Notes under the pieces: generated by a model
Database searches by the model: none
The model's input: the letters and a program-made list of their open reading frames with translations, nothing else
What the model was told of the DNA's origin: nothing
Origin: Brevundimonas basaltis
GTDB lineage: Bacteria > Pseudomonadota > Alphaproteobacteria > Caulobacterales > Caulobacteraceae
Assembly (NCBI RefSeq): GCF_014202075.1
Contig: NZ_JACHFZ010000002.1
Location: 310,001 to 374,000, forward strand
DNA length: 64,000 nt
Direction of reading: 5' to 3'
Shown here: positions 35,056 to 46,500 of the stretch, one piece after another
Layout of the letters: the number at the start of each line of letters is the position of its first letter
Position numbering within the stretch: the first letter of the stretch is position 1
Position numbers and translations under genes: made by a program

Positions 35056-35805
35056 TCAGGCCTGCCGGAAACCCAGCACATCCTGCATGTCGTAGAGGCT
35101 GGGCTTGCGGCTGCGGACCCAGGCGGCGGCGGCGACGGCGCCCTTGGCGAACAGGGCGCGGTCGATGGCCGAATGGCTGAGGGTGAGGGTCTCATCGTCC
35201 GAGGCGAACAACACGGTATGCTCGCCGACAATGCCGCCGGCGCGCAGCGAGGCGAAGCCGATCTTGCCGGTCTGGCGGGCGCCGGTGAGGCCGTCGTAAG
35301 GGGCGCTGCGCACGTCGGCGAGGTCCTCGCCGCGGCCGCTCGCGGCGGCCTCGCCGAGCATCAGGGCGGTGCCCGAGGGAGCGTCGGCCTTGCGGCGGTG
35401 ATGGGCCTCCAGCACCTCGATGTCCCAGTCGGCGGGGTCGAGCCGCTGGGCGGCGTGTTCGACCAGGCCGATCAGGATGTTGACGCCCAGCGAGAAATTG
35501 CCGCTGCGGACGATAGGCACGGACCCCGAGGCCTCGAGGATTTCGGCCTCCTGCTCGGGGGTAAGGCCGGTCGAACCGATAACGAGGGCGGGGCCGCCGC
35601 GGGCGGCGCAGGCGCGGGCCAGTTCGACGGAGGCGTCGGGGGTGGAGAAGTCGATGACCACGTCGCACAGCGACAGATCCGGCGTCTCGCCGCGATCGAA
35701 GCGGGCCGCGACGACGACGTCCTCGCGCGCGTCCAGCGCGGCCGAGACGGCGCGGCCCATACGGCCCCGGGCGCCGGAGATGCCGGCATGGAAGATGGCG
35801 CTCAA
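35056..35805 (-). CDS. dapB: 4-hydroxy-tetrahydrodipicolinate reductase
   Basis: 249 aa. Step in lysine and diaminopimelate synthesis. N-terminal Rossmann loop GISGARGRMGRAVS, DVVIDFSTPDAS, and the substrate-binding segment EAHHRRKADAPSGTALMLGE with the catalytic His/Lys pair. It is convergent with dut. Confidence 0.96.
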   Translation of the reverse strand: MSAIFHAGISGARGRMGRAVSAALDAREDVVVAARFDRGETPDLSLCDVVIDFSTPDASVELARACAARGGPALVIGSTGLTPEQEAEILEASGSVPIVRSGNFSLGVNILIGLVEHAAQRLDPADWDIEVLEAHHRRKADAPSGTALMLGEAAASGRGEDLADVRSAPYDGLTGARQTGKIGFASLRAGGIVGEHTVLFASDDETLTLSHSAIDRALFAKGAVAAAAWVRSRKPSLYDMQDVLGFRQA

Positions 35806-35883
35806 ATCAGACCCCTGAACCTGTCGGCGGCACTGTGAAGGCTTTCGCGGCGGTCGTCATCTTCGCACCCGCGCGAGCGGAAC

Positions 35884-37065
35884 CTACTGCGTCGCTTCCG
35901 CGCCGAGGATGTCGGCCCAGAAGCGTTTGGCCTTGCCGGCGAAGGACGAGTTGCGCGGCGTCTGCAGGTCGCCCAGCGAGGCGGCCAGTTCTTCCAGCAG
36001 CTCCTTCTGGCGGGCGGTCAGGTCGGTCGGAGTCTCGACGAACAGTTCGACCACCAGATCGCCGCGCTGGCGGCCGTTGAGGTGCGGCATGCCCTTGCCC
36101 TTGATGCGCACCGTCTTTCCGGTCTGGGCGCCGGCGGGGACAGTGACGGGGGCCTTGCAGCGGCCGTCGCAGGCCTCGGACACCAGGCAGGGAGCGTCGA
36201 TCTCGCCGCCGAGGGCCGCGGTGGTCATGGGCACCGGCACCGTGACCAGCAGGTCGAGGTTGTCGCGCTCGAACAGTTCGTGGGGGGTCACCGAGATGAA
36301 GACATAGAGGTCGCCGCGCGGGCCGCCGCGCTGGCCGGCGTCGCCCTCGCCCGACAGGCGGATGCGCGAGCCGTCGTCGACGCCGGCGGGGATCTTGAGC
36401 TGCAGGGTGCGGTTTTTCCGCACCTGACCGTGGCCGTGGCAGGTGGCGCAGGGCTCGGCGATCATCTGGCCCTGACCGCCGCAGCGCGGACAGGTGCGCT
36501 CGACCTGGAAGAAGCCGTTGGCGGTGCGGACGCGGCCGGCGCCTTGGCAGGTGGTGCAGGTGACCGGCTTGGTGCCCTTTTTGGCGCCTGAACCGTCGCA
36601 GGTGTCGCAGCTGGCGGTGGTGGGCACGCCGATCTCGACATCGGCGCCCTTGTAGGCCTGCTCCAGGCTGATCTCGAGGTCGTAGCGCAGGTCCGAGCCG
36701 CGGCGCGGTCCGTGCTGGCGCGCCCCGCCGCCGCCGCGGCCGCCGAAGACGTCTCCGAAGGCGTCGCCGAAGACCTGGGAGAAGATGTCGTTGACGTCGG
36801 CGAAGCCCGCTCCGCCCTGTCCGAACGGATTTCCGCCGCCGTTGACGCCGGCGTGGCCGAAGCGGTCGTAGGCGGCGCGCTTCTGGTCGTCGGAAAGAAC
36901 GCTGTAGGCCTCGGAAATCTCCTTGAAGCGGGCCATGGCGTCATCGCAGCCGCCGTTGCGGTCCGGATGGTGCTGCATGGCCAGCTTGCGATAGGCGGAT
37001 TTCAGCCCCGCGGCGTCGATGGTCCGCTCGACGCCCAGAATTTCGTAATAGTCACGCGTCGCCAT
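35884..37065 (-). CDS. dnaJ: chaperone DnaJ
   Basis: 393 aa. J domain with HPD at 33-35, then a Gly/Phe-rich linker. Four zinc repeats follow (CDTCDGSG, CTTCQGAG, CPRCGGQG, CATCHGHG), then the substrate-binding C-terminal domains. It stimulates DnaK ATPase. It is downstream of dnaK on the same strand, separated by a repeat-filled gap of 263 bp. Confidence 0.97.
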   Translation of the reverse strand: MATRDYYEILGVERTIDAAGLKSAYRKLAMQHHPDRNGGCDDAMARFKEISEAYSVLSDDQKRAAYDRFGHAGVNGGGNPFGQGGAGFADVNDIFSQVFGDAFGDVFGGRGGGGARQHGPRRGSDLRYDLEISLEQAYKGADVEIGVPTTASCDTCDGSGAKKGTKPVTCTTCQGAGRVRTANGFFQVERTCPRCGGQGQMIAEPCATCHGHGQVRKNRTLQLKIPAGVDDGSRIRLSGEGDAGQRGGPRGDLYVFISVTPHELFERDNLDLLVTVPVPMTTAALGGEIDAPCLVSEACDGRCKAPVTVPAGAQTGKTVRIKGKGMPHLNGRQRGDLVVELFVETPTDLTARQKELLEELAASLGDLQTPRNSSFAGKAKRFWADILGAEATQ

Positions 37066-37185
37066 CTGGCGTTCGTCCTCTTACTCCGCCGCTTCCGCCG
37101 CCGCCTCTGCCGGGCCGCTATGGAAAAGGCTGACCGGGCTGACATGGGCGCCCGGTCGACTGATGCAAGTTTTGTGAAACGGCAA

Positions 37186-37320
37186 GTCCTCCCCCGGCGA
37201 AGCGACGGGGGAGGGGACCATCCGAAGGATGGTGGAGGAGGGCTCGGGCTCACGCCGGAACCCGAACCCGGCCCCCTCCACCGCTTCGCGGTCCCCCTCC
37301 CCCAAGGGGGAGGACCTTGC
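37186..37320. repeat. GC-rich intergenic palindromic repeat, copy 3 (paired)
   Basis: Two facing modules: TCCTCCCCC...GGGGGAGGGG with ACCATCC-gaa-GGATGGT, and CCCCTCCACC-GCTTCGCGG-TCCCCCTCCC ending CCCCCTCCCCCAAGGGGGAGG. It lies in the dnaK-dnaJ gap and may stabilise the dnaK mRNA 3' end or attenuate dnaJ. Confidence 0.65.
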
Positions 37321-37328
37321 CGCCGCCC

Positions 37329-39260
<1,932 letters not shown>

Positions 39261-39414
39261 ATCTTTTGTCTTTCACTCCATTTCAGCGGGCGGTGCGGCG
39301 GCCTTTGAACCAAGCGCCGCGCGTGACCGCCCCCGGTAGCAGGGTCTCAGTCGATTGTACGGTTCCGGTCGGATAGCCCCACGATATGCGGGGTTTTCCG
39401 ACGGGTTGTCGCCG

Positions 39415-39442
39415 ATATGGGAAACTGGCCTCGCCCCGCAAG
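39415..39442 (-). promoter_or_regulatory. sigma-32-like heat-shock promoter of dnaK
   Basis: On the minus strand, CTTGCGG (39436-39442), 13 bp, then TCCCATAT (39415-39422). This fits the E. coli RpoH pattern CTTGAAA-N13-CCCCATNT at CTTG and at seven -10 positions. It predicts a leader of about 150 nt for dnaK. Confidence 0.65.
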
Positions 39443-39550
39443 GCCTGATCGCGATTCAGCGTCAGTCTCTGTCAGGTGTGTCACGAAGCGCGCATCGGCA
39501 TATAGTATCCCGGGCGGCCCCCCTCCGAGAGGCCGCCGAAAGGAGGGGCC

Positions 39551-39913
39551 ATGATCGCCCGAAGAGCTCTTACAGTCGCCCTGATGACCGCCGCGCTCGG
39601 CGTGTCCGGCTTCATCGCCGCTCCGCCGCCCGGGAGCCAGTCGAGCGACGGCCAGAACCGCCGCGTCCGCATCCACAACCAGACCGGGGTCACGCTGCAG
39701 AAGCTGCAGGCGGCCGACGTCCGCACCGGAACCTTCGGCGGCGACCTGCTGGGGGGGACCCCGGTGGCCAGCGGCGCCAGCACGCCGGTGACCATCGACG
39801 CCGGAACCGGCGGCTGCCTCTACGACCTGCGGGCCGAGCTCGCTGGCGGGCAGGTGCTGCTGCGCGAGAATATCAACGTCTGCCGCATCGCCGACTACTA
39901 CCTGACCCGCTGA
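39551..39913 (+). CDS. exported protein of unknown function (120 aa)
   Basis: Signal peptide 1-24 (ALTVALMTAALGVSGFIAA) followed by a small beta-rich domain (RRVRIHNQTGVTLQKLQAAD) with two cysteines (in GGCLYDLRAEL and NVCRIADYY) that may form a disulphide in the periplasm. Not assigned to a family. An AGGAGG ribosome site lies just upstream. It is divergent from dnaK and followed closely by alkB. Confidence 0.7.
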   Translation: MIARRALTVALMTAALGVSGFIAAPPPGSQSSDGQNRRVRIHNQTGVTLQKLQAADVRTGTFGGDLLGGTPVASGASTPVTIDAGTGGCLYDLRAELAGGQVLLRENINVCRIADYYLTR

Positions 39914-39916
39914 GCC

Positions 39917-40546
39917 TTGACGCGGCGCGAGATCGACACGGGGATCGAGGGCTTCCGCCTGTGGCCCGCCGCCCTGTCGCCCGACGAGCAGGCGGCGCTG
40001 AAGGATGAGGTGCTGGCGGCGGTCGAGGCCGCGCCCTTCTATCGCCCGACGACGCGGGGCGGGCGGCCGTTCTCGGTGGAGATGAGCAATCTGGGCCCGA
40101 TGGGCTGGGTCTCGGACCGGGCGGGCTACCGCTACCAGCCGACCCACCCGGTGACCGGCGCGCCGTGGCCGCCGATGCCGCAGCGGCTGGTTGAGCTGTG
40201 GGATGAGTTGACCGGTTGGCCGGAGCCGCCCGACGCCTGTCTGGTCAACCGGTACCGAGGAGCCGCCCGGATGGGGCTGCATCAGGATCTCGACGAGGCC
40301 GACCGGGCGGCGCCGGTGCTGTCGGTGTCGCTGGGCGATACGGCGGTGTTCCGGGTCGGGGCGGCAGAGGGCGGACCGACCCGGTCGGTGCGGCTGGCCT
40401 CGGGCGACGTCTGCGCCCTGACCGGACCGGCGCGGCTGGCCCGGCACGGCGTCGACCGGATTCTGGCGGGATCGTCGGCCCTGATCCCCGGCGGCGGGCG
40501 GGTCAATCTGACGCTGCGCCGGGCCGGGGCTTCACGGCAATCGTGA
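39917..40546 (+). CDS. alkB: AlkB-family 2-oxoglutarate/Fe(II) DNA dealkylase
   Basis: 209 aa from a TTG at 39917, just after the preceding stop. Metal ligands H122, D124 (LHQDLDE) and H177 (RHGVDRI); 2-oxoglutarate Arg in GGGRVNLTLRR near 195-202. It reverses 1-methyladenine and 3-methylcytosine damage. No other in-frame start precedes residue 55 with a good ribosome site, so TTG is preferred. Confidence 0.92.
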   Translation: MTRREIDTGIEGFRLWPAALSPDEQAALKDEVLAAVEAAPFYRPTTRGGRPFSVEMSNLGPMGWVSDRAGYRYQPTHPVTGAPWPPMPQRLVELWDELTGWPEPPDACLVNRYRGAARMGLHQDLDEADRAAPVLSVSLGDTAVFRVGAAEGGPTRSVRLASGDVCALTGPARLARHGVDRILAGSSALIPGGGRVNLTLRRAGASRQS

Positions 40547-40601
40547 CTCGACGCTCCGAAAGGGCCGGGTCACTGTCCCGCTTTCCGCGCCGGAGGCTCC
40601 G

Positions 40602-41501
40602 ATGTCCGATCTGATCCGTCCCGAAGGCCCCGAGGCCGACGACATCCGCCTGAGCCGCCGGGGTCTCGCCACGGCCGGGCTCGGCGGCCTGCTGTTCGCC
40701 GGCTACGCCCCGGCCGCCCTGGCGGCCCAGGCCAGCCCGGTCAGCACCCCTGCGGACGGGCTGGAGATCGCCAACGTCAGCTATCCGGCCCCGGACGGCT
40801 TCGACCTGCCTGCCTATGTCGCCCGGCCCGCGGGCGACGGTCCCTTCCCGGTGGTGGTGGTCGTGTCCGAGATCTTCGGCGTCCACGAATATATCCGCGA
40901 CGTCTGCCGGCGGCTGGCGCGCGAGGGCTACGCGGCCATCGCTCCGGCCTTCTTCGTTCGCGTCGAGGACCCGGCCGGGGCCGAGATGGCCCGGGTTCAG
41001 CAGATCGTCGCCGCCGCCGGCTACGAACAGGTCATGGGCGACGTCGCCGCCACCCTCGACTGGGCCAGCCAGCAGCTGTGGGCGAACGCCGACAAGGTCG
41101 GCATCACCGGCTGGTGCTGGGGCGGCAAGGTGGTGTGGCAGGCGGCGGCCCGGTTCGCGGCCATCGACGCGGGGGTGGCCTGGTACGGCCGTCTGGCCCC
41201 GCCGGCCAACGCCACGCCCGAGCAGAAGGCGGCCGGCCAGCCGTGGCCCGTCGATCTCGCGGGAGACCTCAAGGCGCCGGTTCTGGGCCTGTACGGCGAG
41301 GCCGACCGGGGCATTCCGCTGGACAGCGTCGAGGCCATGCGCAGCGCCCTGCAGCGCGCTGGCCAGACCCACAGCCGGATCGAGGTCTATCCGGCGGCCC
41401 CGCACGGCTTCCACGCCGACTACCGCGACAGCTACCGCCCGGCCGACGCGGCCGACGGCTGGGCCAAGCTACTGGCTTTGTTCGAGGCGCGGTTGAAGTA
41501 G
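40602..41501 (+). CDS. dienelactone-hydrolase-family protein with Tat-type leader
   Basis: 299 aa. N-terminal LSRRGLATAGLGGLLFAGYA with RR suggests Tat export. The alpha/beta-hydrolase core has E90 (VVSEIFG), nucleophile C172 in GITGWCWGGK, an Asp in LYGEADRGIP and His in APHGFHADY. This is the Cys-type triad of dienelactone hydrolases. The natural substrate is unknown. Confidence 0.88.
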   Translation: MSDLIRPEGPEADDIRLSRRGLATAGLGGLLFAGYAPAALAAQASPVSTPADGLEIANVSYPAPDGFDLPAYVARPAGDGPFPVVVVVSEIFGVHEYIRDVCRRLAREGYAAIAPAFFVRVEDPAGAEMARVQQIVAAAGYEQVMGDVAATLDWASQQLWANADKVGITGWCWGGKVVWQAAARFAAIDAGVAWYGRLAPPANATPEQKAAGQPWPVDLAGDLKAPVLGLYGEADRGIPLDSVEAMRSALQRAGQTHSRIEVYPAAPHGFHADYRDSYRPADAADGWAKLLALFEARLK

Positions 41502-41632
41502 TCCTCCCCGAGCGGAGCGAAGGGGGAGGGGGGCCGCCCGAAGGGTGGTGGAGGGGGCCGAACCCATCCGCCGGCGGCCGAAGTCAGCCCCTCCACCGCT
41601 ACGCGGTCCCCCTCCCCCAAGGGGGGAGGATG
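41501..41632. repeat. GC-rich intergenic palindromic repeat, copy 4 (paired)
   Basis: Same two-module layout as the copy at 37186: CCTCCCC...GGGGGAGGGG, then CCCTCCACC-GCTACGCGG-TCCCCCTCCC and CCTCCCCCAAGGGGGGAGG. It lies between the convergent hydrolase and grpE genes, so it could end both transcripts. Confidence 0.65.
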
Positions 41633-41638
41633 TGGGGT

Positions 41639-42271
41639 TTACGCCGTGCCGTCGAAATTGCCGCCGTCCGAGGCCTCGGCCCGGGCATAGGCGGCGTTCC
41701 CGGCCGCGGCGCCGGAGCCCTTGGCGGCGACCACGACCATGGCCGGGCGTACGGTGCGACCGAACAGGGCGTAGCCGGCCTGCAGGGTCTGGATCACCTG
41801 GCCGCCCTGAACCGTGTCGGACGGCTGTTCCATCATCGCCTGGTGGAAATGCGGATCGAACGCCTCGCCCGGTTCGGGGGCGACGCGCTTCAGATTGTTG
41901 GCCTCGAAGGCCTGCAGCAGCGATTTCTGGGTCAGCTCCAGACCGGTGACGAGGCCGGCCTCGCCGGCGTCGGCGTCCTTCGGGGCCGCCTGCAGCGCGC
42001 GCTCCAGATTGTCGGCCACGCCGAGCAGGTCGCGGGCGAATTTCTGGATGGCGTAGGCGCGGGCGTCGTTGTTCTGGGCTTCGGCGCGCTTCTTCGTGTT
42101 CTCGGCCTCGGCCACGGCGCGCAGGGCGCGGTCCTTCCACTGGTCGCGCTCGGCGATCAGGGCGTCGATCGGGCCAAGACCGTCATCGGGCTCGCCGTCG
42201 AAGCCTTCGCTCTCGCCGATGTCAGCGGCCAGTTCCTCGGAGGTCGGGGTGTTGTCGTGAATGTCGCTCAA
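41639..42271 (-). CDS. grpE: nucleotide exchange factor GrpE
   Basis: 210 aa. Acidic N-terminus, long helix ([20 protein letters not shown]) and C-terminal beta domain with [20 protein letters not shown] and [13 protein letters not shown]. It releases ADP from DnaK. The start overlaps the hrcA stop by ATGA, so hrcA-grpE is an operon, as in Caulobacter. Confidence 0.95.
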   Translation of the reverse strand: MSDIHDNTPTSEELAADIGESEGFDGEPDDGLGPIDALIAERDQWKDRALRAVAEAENTKKRAEAQNNDARAYAIQKFARDLLGVADNLERALQAAPKDADAGEAGLVTGLELTQKSLLQAFEANNLKRVAPEPGEAFDPHFHQAMMEQPSDTVQGGQVIQTLQAGYALFGRTVRPAMVVVAAKGSGAAAGNAAYARAEASDGGNFDGTA

Positions 42272-43356
42272 GTCTCTTGTCCGTCCAGCATCCGGCCCAG
42301 CACCCGGGCGGTATAGTCCACCAACGGTATGACACGGGCGTAGTTCAGTCGCGCGGGGCCGATCACGCCGATGGCGCCCAGCACCCGCTGCCGGCCCGTC
42401 ATATAGGGCGCCGCGATGACGGCGGAACCCGAAAGCGAAAACAACCGCGTTTCCGCGCCGATGAAAATGCGTACGCCCTGGGCCGTGGACACCCCGTCGA
42501 GCAGGCTGATCAACTGTTCCTTCTGCTCCAGATCGTCGAACAGGACGCGGACCCGCTCGAGGTCCTCGGCCGTCTCGCGGTCGTGCAGCAGATTGGCGCG
42601 GCCGCGCACGATCAGGGACCGCTCGCGCTCGGCCCCGCCGGACCAGGCGGCCAGGCCGTCCTCGACCAGACGGGCGGCGGCGGCGTCGAGTTCGCGCTTG
42701 GCCGTTTCCAGTTCGGTGCGCATCTCGGTGCGCGCCTCGTGCAGGGGGCGCCCCCGGAGCCGGGCGTTGAGGAAGTTGGACGCCTCCTGCAGGGTCGAGG
42801 GGGTCACCCCGGCCTTGAGCGGCATCAGCCGGTTCTCGACCGAGCCGTCGTCGCCGACCAGCACCGCCAGGGCCTGATCGTGACCGAGTGCGACGAACTC
42901 GACGTGCTTGACCCCGGCCTCGCGCACCGGGCTGGCCACGATGCTGGCCCCGCCGGCGAGGCCGGACAGCAGGGACGAGGCCTCGTTCAGGGCCTCCTCG
43001 AAATTGCGACCGCTGCCGGCGAGGCGGGCGTCGATCTCGCGCCGCTCCTCGGTCCCGACGTCGCCGATCTCGAGCAGGCCGTCGACGAACAGGCGCAGGC
43101 CGGCGTGGGTCGGGATCCGCCCGGCCGAGGTGTGCGGCGAGGCCAGCAAGCCGGCGAGGGTCAGATCCTGCATCGTGTTGCGGATCGAGGCTGGCGACAG
43201 CGACACCCCGGTCAGCGACAGGGTCCGCGACCCGACCGGCTCGCCGGTCTGCAGATAGCTCTCGACGATGCGCCGGAAGATGTCGCGGGCGCGCTGGTCC
43301 AGACCCGGCAGGGCGAGGCTGGGTCCGCCGAAAGCAGGGCCGCCGAAGGTCGTCAT
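42268..43356 (-). CDS. hrcA: heat-inducible transcription repressor HrcA
   Basis: 362 aa. Winged-helix N-terminus [20 protein letters not shown] with EPVGSRTL, then [12 protein letters not shown] [20 protein letters not shown]. The inserted and GAF-like domains follow, ending in [20 protein letters not shown]. HrcA represses genes with CIRCE operators (usually groESL); I found no CIRCE in this window. First gene of hrcA-grpE. Confidence 0.95.
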   Translation of the reverse strand: MTTFGGPAFGGPSLALPGLDQRARDIFRRIVESYLQTGEPVGSRTLSLTGVSLSPASIRNTMQDLTLAGLLASPHTSAGRIPTHAGLRLFVDGLLEIGDVGTEERREIDARLAGSGRNFEEALNEASSLLSGLAGGASIVASPVREAGVKHVEFVALGHDQALAVLVGDDGSVENRLMPLKAGVTPSTLQEASNFLNARLRGRPLHEARTEMRTELETAKRELDAAAARLVEDGLAAWSGGAERERSLIVRGRANLLHDRETAEDLERVRVLFDDLEQKEQLISLLDGVSTAQGVRIFIGAETRLFSLSGSAVIAAPYMTGRQRVLGAIGVIGPARLNYARVIPLVDYTARVLGRMLDGQET

Positions 43357-43471
43357 GGGCGCGGCTCCCGGTCGACCGGGCGCAGCCGGACGGCGGAAGG
43401 CGCGGGCGGGGGGGAATACAGGCTCACCGTTTCAGGATAAGCAGCCCCGCGACCGCTTCCAAGGATTTCTC

Positions 43472-44188
43472 ATGCGCCCCTCCGAACGCCAGCCCGAACA
43501 ACTCCGCGCCGTGACGCTGGAGACCAGGGTCAACCGCTACGCCGAGGGGTCATGCCTTGTGAGTTTCGGCCACACGAAGGTGCTGGTCACCGCCTCGGTC
43601 GAGGAGAAGGTGCCGGGCTGGATGCGCAATACGGGGCACGGCTGGGTCACCGCCGAATACGGCATGCTGCCGCGCGCCACCCACACCCGCGGCCGCCGAG
43701 AAGCCGCCGCCGGCAAGCAGAGCGGGCGGACGCAGGAGATTCAGCGCCTGATCGGCCGCTCGCTGCGCGCGGTGGTCGACCTCAAGGCGCTGGGCGAGCG
43801 GCAGGTGTCGCTGGACTGCGACGTCATCCAGGCCGACGGCGGCACCCGCACGGCGGCGATCACCGGGGCCTGGGTGGCCATGGCCTCGGCCTTCGATTAC
43901 CTGCGCGCCGAGGGGGTGCTGAAGAGCGATCCCATCCTCGACCAGGTGGCGGCGATCAGCTGCGGCGTGTGCAGCGACCAGCCGGTGCTGGACCTCGACT
44001 ATGAAGAGGATTCCACCGCCGAGGCCGACAGCAATTTCGTCCTGACCGGTTCGGGGACCATCGTCGAAATCCAGGCCACCGGCGAGAAGCGCGGCTTCAC
44101 CCGCGCCGAATTCGACCGCCTGTTCCAGCTGGCCGAGGGCGGCTGCGCCGAGCTGTTCGCGCTGCAGCGGGCGGCGCTGGGGCGGTAG
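43472..44188 (+). CDS. rph: ribonuclease PH
   Basis: 238 aa. Phosphorolytic 3' trimming of tRNA precursors. Seen: [16 protein letters not shown] at the start, [37 protein letters not shown], and [19 protein letters not shown] with the phosphate-binding and metal residues. ATG 43472 gives the conserved N-terminus; the frame upstream is antisense to hrcA. rph next to hrcA-grpE is a conserved alphaproteobacterial order. Confidence 0.96.
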   Translation: MRPSERQPEQLRAVTLETRVNRYAEGSCLVSFGHTKVLVTASVEEKVPGWMRNTGHGWVTAEYGMLPRATHTRGRREAAAGKQSGRTQEIQRLIGRSLRAVVDLKALGERQVSLDCDVIQADGGTRTAAITGAWVAMASAFDYLRAEGVLKSDPILDQVAAISCGVCSDQPVLDLDYEEDSTAEADSNFVLTGSGTIVEIQATGEKRGFTRAEFDRLFQLAEGGCAELFALQRAALGR

Positions 44189-44194
44189 GGGGGC

Positions 44195-44785
44195 CTAGTT
44201 CGGATATTCGGCCAGCGGGACATCCGTCGTCCAGCAGTTGGCCAAATGCCGTTCCGCGTTCAGCCCCCAATTCGCCAACTCACCTCCGAACGGTTGAACC
44301 CGCATCCACGTCAGCGCTCCGCTCGGCTGGCTCCCCCGCCCCCAGATCGTGAAGACCGGGCCATGGGTAGGGACCGGGACGGGCTCGACGCCCGCATCAG
44401 GTCGAAGCGCGGCGATTCCAGGAACTTCAAAAGAGGGAACCTCGGCTTGGTGCAGCGACCAGAGGACGCCAGCCAGTTGGGGGCAGGTAGCGCTGTCGGC
44501 CCAAGTCACGACGCCAGAGAGGGTATCGCTCCAGCCGGCCTGCCTTCGTGCCACCCAGCGGCGGGGCGCAGTCGGTTGCGTAGACACGGCGGGTCCGAAG
44601 GGTTGGGAGAACACGGACACAAGATTCCAGCCGCGACCGTCCTGAACGGCGTAGACCAAAAACGCATTTCGCCCGTTGAAAGCTTCATTCTGAGCCCTAC
44701 CGGCAATTGTGTCCGTGACCTGCGCGGCTGCCGTTGATGCGATGACGGCAATAGCCAAGGCGATGGCCGAAATGGCCTTCCTCAT
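44195..44785 (-). CDS. secreted protein of unknown function, partner of the JAB-like gene
   Basis: 196 aa from ATG 44785, overlapping the upstream JAB-like gene by ATGA. Signal peptide 1-21 (AISAIALAIAVIASTAAA). The mature part is Trp-rich with cysteines in ADSATCPQLAGV and HLANCWTTDV. No known family. Overlap with a possible effector gene and a periplasmic address would fit an immunity protein, but this is inference. Base composition is less GC-rich than rph and fabI. Confidence 0.6.
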   Translation of the reverse strand: MRKAISAIALAIAVIASTAAAQVTDTIAGRAQNEAFNGRNAFLVYAVQDGRGWNLVSVFSQPFGPAVSTQPTAPRRWVARRQAGWSDTLSGVVTWADSATCPQLAGVLWSLHQAEVPSFEVPGIAALRPDAGVEPVPVPTHGPVFTIWGRGSQPSGALTWMRVQPFGGELANWGLNAERHLANCWTTDVPLAEYPN

Positions 44786-45493
44786 TGGACGGCATCCAAT
44801 GTGCAGGGTTGGGCGTTCGGGTTGACCTCTGGCCCGCGTTCGCCCGTCTCCCAAGCCCCTGCGTTCGACTGGTCATAAACTTCGATGCGAAATGAGGTCC
44901 CGTCGATCGCAACAACGTAGATCCGACCGTGATTGTCTCCTCGACGCGCGTTGATCGCGGCCACCCATTGAGCATCATTCCACGACGGTATAGCTCCCGC
45001 ACCGCCGGTGCTTGGGTGGGTGTGGATCATCGCTAGCGGGGTACTCCCGATACCGCAGGCATCAATGTCGACAGGTACGGTCGGTTGCTCTCCGGGATTC
45101 ACCCAGGTTCCTCCCGCATCAAAGATTGGATCACCCCACACAACCGGGGAGATTGTCAGAACGCCATCAGCCCTTTCACAAATCATCGCTCCATACTCTC
45201 GGTTCGCGAGATGGTGGGTGGGGTCGTCCTGCGCCAAGGCAGCTGCGATCATTCGCCTGAGCGCTTCCGCAGCCGCCGCATCAGCGTTCCATTCCCGCGC
45301 GGTCTCCGGATCGTCGCAGGGGACCCGGCCCCGGGTGGTCAGGATCGGGATCGACCTCGTCCTGGTGAACTCCGCCAGAGTCGCCGGGGATTCCGCCGCC
45401 GCCTCCGCCACTCGCCGGAGGAAATGTTCCGCGGGGCCGGCGGCGCTGGCCTACCACCCAGACGGTTCCGAGGTCATACGCAGGATCGGTCAT
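44782..45493 (-). pseudogene. JAB/MPN-like putative effector gene, frameshifted
   Basis: A strong ribosome site (GGAGGTGG) precedes ATG 45493, which opens MTDPAYDLGTVWVVGQRRRP and a Gly-rich linker. That frame stops early, but deleting one base from the G4 run at 45319-45322 joins it to the open frame CDDPETAREWNADAAAAEAL. That frame runs to 44782 (236 aa in all). The C-terminal domain has MIHTHPSTGG-x-GAIPSWNDAQW, similar to a JAMM zinc site (H-x-H...S-x2-D) but with a longer spacing. Alternatively the downstream frame may start alone at GTG 45411, which lacks a ribosome site. Confidence 0.6.
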
Positions 45494-45560
45494 TCGCCAC
45501 CTCCGCCTTCTGGACAACTCAAGGCTATCCAGGGCGAATACGCAAATCACCCCTCGTTGA

Positions 45561-46382
45561 TCAGCCCTCGTCTCCGTCCGGCAGGCCCATCATGTGGAAG
45601 CCGGCGTCGACGTGGATGATCTCGCCGGTGGTCGACAGGCCGAGGTCGGAGCACAACCACAGGGCGCAGCCGGCGACGCCCTCCATCGAGGTGTCCTCCT
45701 TCATCGCCGACATGGCGCGGCCCTGGGCGATCATGCCGCGGCCGCCCGAGATGCCGGCCAGCGACAGGGTGCGCATGGCTCCGGCCGAGATGGCGTTGCA
45801 GCGGATGCCCTTGGGCCCCAGGTCGCGGGCGATGTAGCGGGTCGCCGCCTCGAGCGCCGCCTTGGCCACGCCCATGGTGTTGTAGTTGGGGATGGCCCGC
45901 TCGGAGCCGAGATAGGTCATGGTCACCAGCGAGCCGCCGTTCGGCATCAGCTTCGAGGCGCGTTTGGCCACGTCGACGAAGCTGAAGGCCGAGATGTTCA
46001 TGGCCAGCAGGAAGCTGTCGCGGCTGGTGTTGTCGACGAAGCTGCCCTTGAGCTCGTCCTTGTTGGCGAAGGCCACCGAATGGACCACGAAGTCGATCGT
46101 GCCGAACTCCGTCTCCAGCTCGGCGAAGGCGGCGTCCATCGAGGCGTCGTCGGTGACGTCGGCCTGGATCAGCAGCTTGGCGCCGACGCTCTCCGCCAGC
46201 GGACGGACGCGGCGCTCCAGCCCCTCGCCGAGGTAGGTGAAGGCCAGTTCGGCCCCCTGGGCGGCCAGCTGCTGGGCGATGCCCCAGGCGATGGAGTTCG
46301 AATTGGCGACCCCCATGATCAGGCCCTTCTTGCCCTTCATCAGGTCGCCCGTGGGCATGTTCCAGCCGCTCTCGCTCGCCAT
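45561..46382 (-). CDS. fabI: enoyl-ACP reductase (NADH) FabI
   Basis: 273 aa. Last reductive step of fatty-acid elongation. GLIMGVANSNSIAWGIAQQL at the start, HSVAFANKDEL, and the catalytic Tyr/Lys pair in the YNTMGVAKAALE segment. The triclosan-sensitive FabI layout is complete. It is transcribed towards the JAB-like locus. A 40-bp repeat lies upstream. Confidence 0.96.
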   Translation of the reverse strand: MASESGWNMPTGDLMKGKKGLIMGVANSNSIAWGIAQQLAAQGAELAFTYLGEGLERRVRPLAESVGAKLLIQADVTDDASMDAAFAELETEFGTIDFVVHSVAFANKDELKGSFVDNTSRDSFLLAMNISAFSFVDVAKRASKLMPNGGSLVTMTYLGSERAIPNYNTMGVAKAALEAATRYIARDLGPKGIRCNAISAGAMRTLSLAGISGGRGMIAQGRAMSAMKEDTSMEGVAGCALWLCSDLGLSTTGEIIHVDAGFHMMGLPDGDEG

Positions 46383-46400
46383 GGTCCGTCTCCTCGTTTG

Positions 46401-46440
46401 GGCCTAACGCTCGCAACGCGGTTGCTCGCTGCATGAGGCC
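46401..46440 (+). repeat. 40-bp covarying intergenic repeat, copy 4
   Basis: GGCCT...AGGCC outer stem instead of GCGCT...AGCGC, with AA/TT around the CGCGG core. Both changes keep base pairing, which supports a real hairpin. It lies between fabI and the antiporter gene, 25 kb from the other three copies. Confidence 0.75.
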
Positions 46441-46500
46441 GGTCTGATTGGCCTGAAGCCGTGGCGGAGGGTTAGCAGCGCCCGCTTTCGGGGGGAAGCG

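Noticed and set aside
42268..43356. Expected CIRCE operators near hrcA-grpE or dnaK
   Set aside because: No TTAGCACTC-N9-GAGTGCTAA-like palindrome was found; HrcA targets probably lie outside the window.
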